DNA from: Cunninghamia lanceolata | Lineage: Eukaryota; Streptophyta; Pinopsida; Cupressales; Cupressaceae | Assembly: GCA_027924645.1 (NCBI GenBank) | Contig: BSBN01000233.1 | Span: 5,722,501-5,786,500 of the forward strand | Length of the DNA stretch: 64,000 nt | Reading direction: 5' to 3' | Shown here: positions 58,105 to 64,000 of the stretch, in pieces | Numbering within the stretch: the stretch's first letter is position 1 | How the letters are laid out: each line of letters begins with the position of its first letter | Program-made: the position numbers and the translations under genes | The notes under the pieces: generated by a model | What the model was told of the DNA's origin: nothing | What the model saw: the letters and a program-made list of their open reading frames with translations, nothing else | Databases searched by the model: none

Positions 58105-59274
58105 TGTTTTGTGGGAAAATTCCTTTTCAATCTACTTGCTTCGATTGAGTGAACTTTCTAGTACAACTACACTTGGACTCTTCTATATAAGGTATCAGAT
58201 GTTAAGTAACCTATCCTTGATTACTACAGAACCACTATGTGTCCCTGCCAAAGAAATACAACCTGAACAGGTAATTAACAATGGAGGGAAAATGAACAAA
58301 ATGCTAACATGAATTAACTGTAAAATAAAATTGTCAGGTATAGATGAACCTAAAACACCTACGCATTGTAAATTGCGACAAAAACTATACCTAGTGAAGT
58401 ATAGTTTATATATAAATGAAAAGAAGATGGACAAGCACAAAAGGAAGGAATACGAAACCTTCATGTGGCTAAGTATCCTTCACTTTGCATACACTTGCGA
58501 AAGGAAGAGGGAAATGGTTGGGATGCTTAGGAACTTGACTTAGTCAAGTCCCAATGTTGGTATTCCTACCTTCATGAGTAGCAATTCAAGATATAGCATA
58601 GAAATCAAAAGGAAAAGCTTGTGTGTTCTTATTCTAAGTGTATCTAGGAAGGTAAGAAAAACAATAAAACAAGTAAATCAACAAGAGTTCCTTCCCTGGT
58701 CCATGGGAAGAGAAACCCACAATGTGCAACCTGTGCAATGAAGACAAATGGTGGTCTACACCCAACAAGTCTAATAGTGGTCTACACTAAGAAAGATTAA
58801 GTGAAATGGTGGTCTACATCATTGTAAAACTATTCAACTTTTGGATAGATTTGGAATGAAATACAATGCATACAAAACCAAAAAAATCTTACCAATGTGA
58901 GCAGTGCGAAGAGGTAGTAAGCTCCCAAGAAATCAAAAGCAATGTGTAGCTTCAAACCTTGGTGAAGAGAGCCTCACAACAAGTGAAACAAAACCCCAAG
59001 AGCCAAGGGAAATATTCTCAAAATAGACAAGAATACCAAAATCTTCAATAGCTGTTGTAGGAGTTTAGTTTGCATAAGAGAAACTTGCAAAGAGTTGTGT
59101 GAAATCCAAAGTGATTTGATGGATGTGAGAAAATTTGTGAGTGAGCTAGAAAATCCAATATCTTTTGCAATGCACTTTCAAGAGGAAAAAATCTTAAAAT
59201 GACATGCAAGGAGTCATTTTGTGACTCCAAGAGATACAAGGAATCCTCATGATCACCCAAGATGTGTTGTAACA
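58105..59274 (-). repeat. Probable LTR of element E
   Basis: Bounded on the plus strand by TGTTTTGTGGG next to the PBS and by GTTGTAACA at the outer end, giving about 1.17 kb. The partner LTR was not found in the window, so the outer boundary is a guess. It contains short GGTGGTCTACA repeats at 58750-58815. Confidence 0.35.
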
Positions 59275-60055
59275 CCCAAAAATGGATACCTATTAGCATA
59301 CAATCATGGGACGCTAGCACGGGGCACCGATGTTTGCATGGAGCACTTAGGTCTAGTTAAAACCAGCTCTTGGTCATGCAAGGCACCTTAGGACCATGCA
59401 AACAATTAAGCATCATAATGAATTTTTAAGAATAGTAGAATAAATAGACCAAAATCACACAAACCTAGCCTATTATGTGGAGAGAAGATGCAAATGCCAA
59501 AACAATTACTAAATGTAGCATGAAATTGCAAGGGTATGCAATTTTCTACGTTAGACAACAATTGTCTCTTTGCCTTTGGATCTTGTTCTACTTTCATTTC
59601 TGCAAGGTTCTAGACTGTCACTTTGCTTAGTTAGGCTTGGGACTTGTCATTTGAATTTGGCACCTCTTGGTACAAATACAACAACACCTAAGAAACTTCT
59701 AGAGACATCATATATTTTAATTTTTCCTCCTTCATATTCTTATCAAGAATGGGAAGATATTCTACATACACCTTTGGCATTTTTCTTCCTAAGGGAGGAA
59801 CATTGTTTGGCATTCATTGTCATCTTCAATAATTAAAGTTGAGCATCAACCATTAATGCAATAAACTACACATTGATAGAGGGGATGCATGGTCTCTCTT
59901 CTTCTTTCTATTCTCAGTGAGAGTTTTTCCTCTTATGGGGTTTTGTCCTCAATTATTTCAAGTGAGGTAACCTAACCCTACTATCTTCTTCCTCTCTTTT
60001 GGGGGAGATTTTTCTTATTGATTTTCTCCTTCTCTTCTTTTCAAGGGGATCATTT
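59275..60055 (+). other. Possible 3' end of a copia-type element
   Basis: 59570-59836 is an 88-codon plus-strand open frame without a domain. After it come GAGAGTTTTTCCTC, GGGGGAGATTTTTC and AAGGGGATCATTT, the kind of pyrimidine/purine pattern seen before a copia LTR. No RT or RNase H is recognised. Confidence 0.35.
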
Positions 60056-60503
60056 TGTACATGGGTACCTAAGATGGCTTAGACACATTTTTTTGGTATA
60101 CCCACATACGATATGTTTATTGGGGTGTTGGTGCATTATTTTATTTTTCATTTATTTAATTACTTTATTGCATATTGTGCACCTAGGATAGGATATGCTT
60201 CCTTAAGTAGGTTGTACTTGCATCATGCGACTTGTACTTCCTAGTTTGGTGGAGATGTTGTACACACATGTGACTACTTCTCCTATTATCCCACATTGGT
60301 TGTAAATTCAGATATTTTACTAGTGTATCTTATAAATACTCACATGTAGCTCTTGTATGAGCAATCCAATCCAATCTAATATATCATCATTATATATTTT
60401 TTCTTTGATAAATTAGAATTATTCTCTCATTTTAGGTCTCTTGTGTTTTTATTAAAGCTCCTTGATCATAGGTGGCTATCCCCATAGCCAAACATTACAC
60501 TCC
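60056..60503 (+). repeat. Putative copia-type LTR
   Basis: It starts TGTACATGGGTACC after a purine-rich stretch, has TATAAATACTCACATG near 60330-60345 as a TATA/start region, and plausibly ends CCATAGCCAAACA. There is no second copy and no duplication in the window, so the ends are uncertain. Confidence 0.4.
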
Positions 60504-60930
60504 ACATGACCAAGTATCTAAGGTATTATCTTGGATCTCTATATCACCAAGTATCCAAGGACATATCCATTACTACCTATTATAAGATTCATGAGGATAT
60601 ATTTTGAGGAAACTTACTAAATCATTCATTATACACTAATCATGATCAAGGAATCCTTCATCATTAGATTCCAAGGTTCAATGTTTATTCCATTGAATAT
60701 CTCTAGGTCCATTGTAAAAGTTATACATGCTATAATTGTATTTGGAAACAAGATCAATTGCAACAAACTCCCACTCCAACAAGGATTAATTCCATAAAGA
60801 TGGTTTCCCCTCCTACAACCTAAAACAAGACTTTGATACCAAATAAAAGGAAATATGAAATAATTTTCTACTTAATCCCACAGGGAAATATATACAAGTT
60901 ATCTTATTTATAACAATTCTAGCAACATTC
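60504..60930. other. Fragment with copia-type PBS on the minus strand
   Basis: TTTGGTATCAAAGTC on the minus strand (60830-60844) resembles an initiator-Met PBS. It is followed on the plus strand by a short LTR-like piece that is cut at 60930 by the next element. No coding region is seen. Confidence 0.35.
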
Positions 60931-62173
60931 TATAATGTCAGAAAATGTCTCTTTGGGGGCTTTTACCTCAAAAGGTTTAGCTCTTGGGTCTTTAGTGCAG
61001 TTTTAGGACATCTTGCATCATAATTCAACATCCCGATGGAATGAACCCTGGGTATCATGACAAATGAGACCTAGGGAGACCCCTTGAAACTAACCCTACC
61101 CAAAATAGGGGGAGGACTTGGGTGCCTGCGCCCTAGTCCAGCCCTATTTTGGGTTAGGCCCAAATTTCTAATGTCGGTTTATGACCATTATTTGGTCCCT
61201 AGGCCGACACGGTAAGTTTGAATTTACGAAATCTTGGTGGGAATGTTTGTAGTTTCATATAAAAGTATGTTTAGGCATTCATTTGTAAACTAGATGATTA
61301 CTATATAGCTATGGTGAACTTTAAGCATTCTAAAGGTGATTCAAGGCATTCATTGTGTTGCAAGAGCATATTTGTGTTGTCTATGTGTTTGTGTTTGTAG
61401 ATTTGAGCATCCATCTCCTCATGGAATGAAGAGCTTCTTCCATTAGATCTTCACTACAAGGTGATATATATTGTGATTATTGAGCATTTATCATTTAGTT
61501 TTTGCCTCTGTCTCCCTAGGCACGCACTCTTTATCTGATAACGATGTTCGTAAGGCTTGAATGTCTTTCTGGGGCTTGACTGAGGCAAGCCTCTAGACAC
61601 CATAACTCCCTCCCAAATTTTTCATGATTGCAGGTTACAGGTTGGAGTTGCAGATAAAGTGAAGTTACAAGAGGGTACAACAGAGTGTCAGAATTACACA
61701 TTAGTGAAAGAAATAGCCACCTAGACTTGGGCGCCTACTCATTAGTCCTTAAAGTTCCCCAACGGGGAAATCTCTAGTACAACAAATATAGGTTGTAGAC
61801 CTTGTTTCCAGATCTCGACAAAAAATAGGGCCTTGGACTTGGGTGCCTGCTCTTTAGTCCTTGACTTTTCCACCTTGGAACCCTAAAAATAGGTGCAGAG
61901 TTATTTGTTATTTTACATCTTTCTGTAGAATTATTTTTCATAATTCATTCGTTTACTATCGTATTTGCATAATTAGGGTTTTAAGGTACAATTGAGCATA
62001 AGAGAAGGAAATTGTCAATCTAATCATAAAAATTCAAGTTTCCCTACATCTCAATAGTGACTTAGGGTATGATATCACATTGCAACTCAACCCTAGGTCC
62101 TTGAATGCAAGAGTGAAAGGAGGATATACACCAAACTACCTAAAACTCAACTATCCAAATTTTACCCTTTACA
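60931..62173 (+). repeat. 5' LTR of element D
   Basis: This 1243-bp LTR is collinear with 26928-28175 and 33532-34743 and ends TTTTACCCTTTACA before the PBS. Confidence 0.75.
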
Positions 62174-62176
62174 TTT

Positions 62177-62192
62177 TGGTGAACCCATGTTA
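62177..62192 (+). promoter_or_regulatory. Primer-binding site of element D
   Basis: TGGTGAACCCATGTTA comes three bases after the LTR end and has the same core as element A. Confidence 0.6.
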
Positions 62193-62859
62193 TTGGACGT
62201 GTTTGCACCTTGTTGAGTGTTTTACTTCAGATTTCCATTGATTTTCATTCATTCATAGTATCATTCATCTTATTGGATTGGAAAATTTACAAAAAAATTG
62301 AAAACTTAGAAAAATTGGAAAAAAATGGCATTTTAGGGTTTACATGTTGCATGAATTAATTGGAATTTCATCAAATTTAATGATTTTTGCATTAGATCTG
62401 ATTAAAATTACATAAAATTACAAAAATTCATTATTTTTCATGGCATTTTCATCATAAAATTGCTAGGGTTTTGTTGAAAATTGTGAATTTTGCATATAAC
62501 CTAGTAATTCCAAAATCTAGGGTTTGTAGGTAAATTCTTGTTTCAGATTTTTCTACTGATTTTAGAGACTCATTAAAATTTTCATTTGGCTGAAGTATTG
62601 CATTTTAGAATAAATTTGCATTTAAATTTTAAAAAATTGCATTTTTGCATAGAATAAGTCAACAAAAACTAGCATTTTCATTGATTTTTCATTAGATTTG
62701 CACTTACATTTTGCATGTTAGAGCTTGGAAATCATTTTAAGATATGAGTATACTTCATTTTCATCATACATAATCTTGCAAAACATTCATATAGCATATT
62801 GTGTCAAGATCTCAAACCTAGGGCTTCAAAAACATTGATTTTCATTAGATTTGGCCTTA

Positions 62860-63540
62860 TCGACTCTCTAAATTTGAACCATAGGCATGTTGTAAAGGAT
62901 ATTTTTGCACTAATTGGTTTTTATCAAGGTATTAATTTTTTTCCCCTCCTAAAAATCTTAGCAACACCTTTTTATTGGGCTCTTATATTCAAAATTTAGA
63001 GAAAAATTGCATATTTTTGCTATTTTTGCCCTAGGGTTTGGCCTAGTTTGTACTCCAACTATGTTGTAACAAATTTTATGGATTGATATGACTAATATCA
63101 TTAGTATTATTTGTTTCAAATCATCAAATTATTTACAACACCCCTTTTTCTAAGTCTTGGAATTGAAAAATAGTGAAAATTTGTCTATTTTTGCTATATT
63201 TTCACTAGGGTTTGACCTTGAGTGGCACTAAAATCATGTTGTGATGAATATTTTAGCATTAAGAGGCTTTTATTACTGATATAATTTCCTTTCCATCATC
63301 ATTTTTCCTCACAATACCCTTTTGTCATGCTCTTTTGCATTGAGATCTGGTGAAAAATCTCATATTTTAGTGTATTTTCACTATATTTTGACTTGGCATC
63401 ATCTTAGATTTGCATCAAGAGTGTGTTGTGAAGGATATTATTTATGTATTGGACTGATATCAGACATATAATTTTCTGCCCCTGATCAAAATCCTTACAA
63501 CACCTTGGCTTTCACTTACTAACATTGAAAAACTACAAAA
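62860..63540 (+). repeat. Tandem leader repeats of element D
   Basis: Four imperfect units of about 170-185 bp match 29290-29945 in content and order (ACAACACC, GCATTGA, TGTTGTGA.GGATATTTT words). Confidence 0.6.
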
Positions 63541-63631
63541 AATCAAGCATTTAAGGTCACTTTCACACATAGTTTTACACTTGCCCTTTCGCATACTTTT
63601 GGAAATTTGTTAAAATCTGATTTTTAATTGA

Positions 63632-64000
63632 TTTGAGCATATACACATAGCCTCTATTCACAACAACAACAATAGACCTTTCCATCCTAGGCATTACTTG
63701 AAAATAAAGGTCCCTGAACCCAAAATTGTGTTTACACCTCATGATAGAACAATCAGAGATACCGACGGACCTCTTTACATCACTGTGAAGATAATGGGAA
63801 ACCCCATGGATGGAACCCTTATTGATCCCAATTGCATGACTAATGTTTCCATGGAAGAGTTCCTCTATTTACATAATTTGATGCAAAGATCTTATGACCC
63901 TTCGGATAAAATGATCAAAACACATAAGGGAACCTTTGTAAATCCTTTGGGTAAGATATCATTGTTACTAACTATATTTGAGAAACATGTAGAACAATGG
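63632..64000 (+). CDS. Partial polyprotein of element D: protease-like region
   Basis: This 123-codon open frame runs to the window edge from a stop at 63629 and has no clear start. GPLYITVKIMGNPMDGTLID leads to a loop reading Asp-Pro-Asn-Cys, then TNVSMEEFLYLHNL, in the place of a retropepsin active site. The downstream part, KTHKGTFVNPLGKISLLLTI, resembles the flap side. It is homologous to 48310-48440 (minus) in element E and to 31010-31229 in element A. The D-T/S-G motif is not present, so activity is doubtful. Confidence 0.6.

Larger units (their letters stand above)
60931..64000 (+). mobile_element. Gypsy-type element D, 5' part (continues past window)
   Basis: 5' LTR 60931-62173, PBS 62177, repetitive leader and the start of a protease-bearing polyprotein. 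It is closely related in LTR, PBS and leader repeats to element A (26095-34743). The left end reads TATAATGTCAG instead of TGTAACATCAG, so it is old or its first bases have mutated. The 3' part is outside the window. Confidence 0.7.

Noticed and set aside
59570..59836. Possible host gene exon
   Set aside because: There is no domain, no splice context and LTR-like flanks; more likely the tail of a decayed copia element.

Overview
This window is repeat-dense nuclear DNA from a vascular plant with a large, retrotransposon-filled genome. A gymnosperm or another large-genome lineage is my best guess, but the species cannot be fixed from the sequence. I see no convincing host gene, tRNA, rRNA or CRISPR array. 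Almost everything can be placed in nested LTR retrotransposons whose ends I could define from TG...CA termini, target-site duplications (TSDs), primer-binding sites (PBS) and polypurine tracts (PPT).

Layout. 1-2940 is a cytosine-poor degenerate minisatellite. 2941-23752 belongs to a minus-strand Ty3/gypsy element ('OUT'; LTR 23063-23752, left end outside the window). A complete 17.5-kb Tat-type Ty3/gypsy element (4418-21941, minus, TSD ACTAA) is nested in OUT. The Tat element has decayed gag, protease, RT, two RNase H domains and integrase. On the opposite strand of its 3' part it carries a broken plant-mobile-domain (PMD) gene with a TATA box and a likely intron, and a solo LTR (6564-7802, TSD CCCTA) sits inside that gene. 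23753-37833 (plus) is an old copy of an unusual non-autonomous LTR element, split by a gypsy-derived element without visible RT (26095-34743), which itself has a solo LTR nested in its 5' LTR. 39112-46507 (minus) is a decayed SIRE-like Ty1/copia element. 48840-56295 (minus, TSD CGAGT) is a very young copy of the same unusual non-autonomous group, inserted in an old gypsy-type element (46513-48834 plus 56301-59274). The window ends with a copia-type LTR (about 60056-60503) and the 5' part of another gypsy-type element (60931 to the edge).

Most interesting system. The young element has nearly identical 1095-bp LTRs, an initiator-Met PBS, a PPT, an intact Gag-like protein (coiled coil plus four CCHC knuckles) and, with no protease, RT or integrase, an intact 789-residue ORF abutting a 256-residue ORF by an ATGA overlap. 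Homologues of both large ORFs recur in the old copy at 23755-26010 and 34760-35470, so the cargo belongs to an element family. The PBS, PPT and a palindrome near the PPT are shared with the copia element at 39112-46507, which suggests that a SIRE-like copia element supplies the missing enzymes.

A recurring decay signature is seen in older coding regions: many premature stops are TAG where the frame suggests an ancestral CAG (or TGG), as expected from deamination of methylated cytosine. All functional statements are inferred from sequence reading alone.
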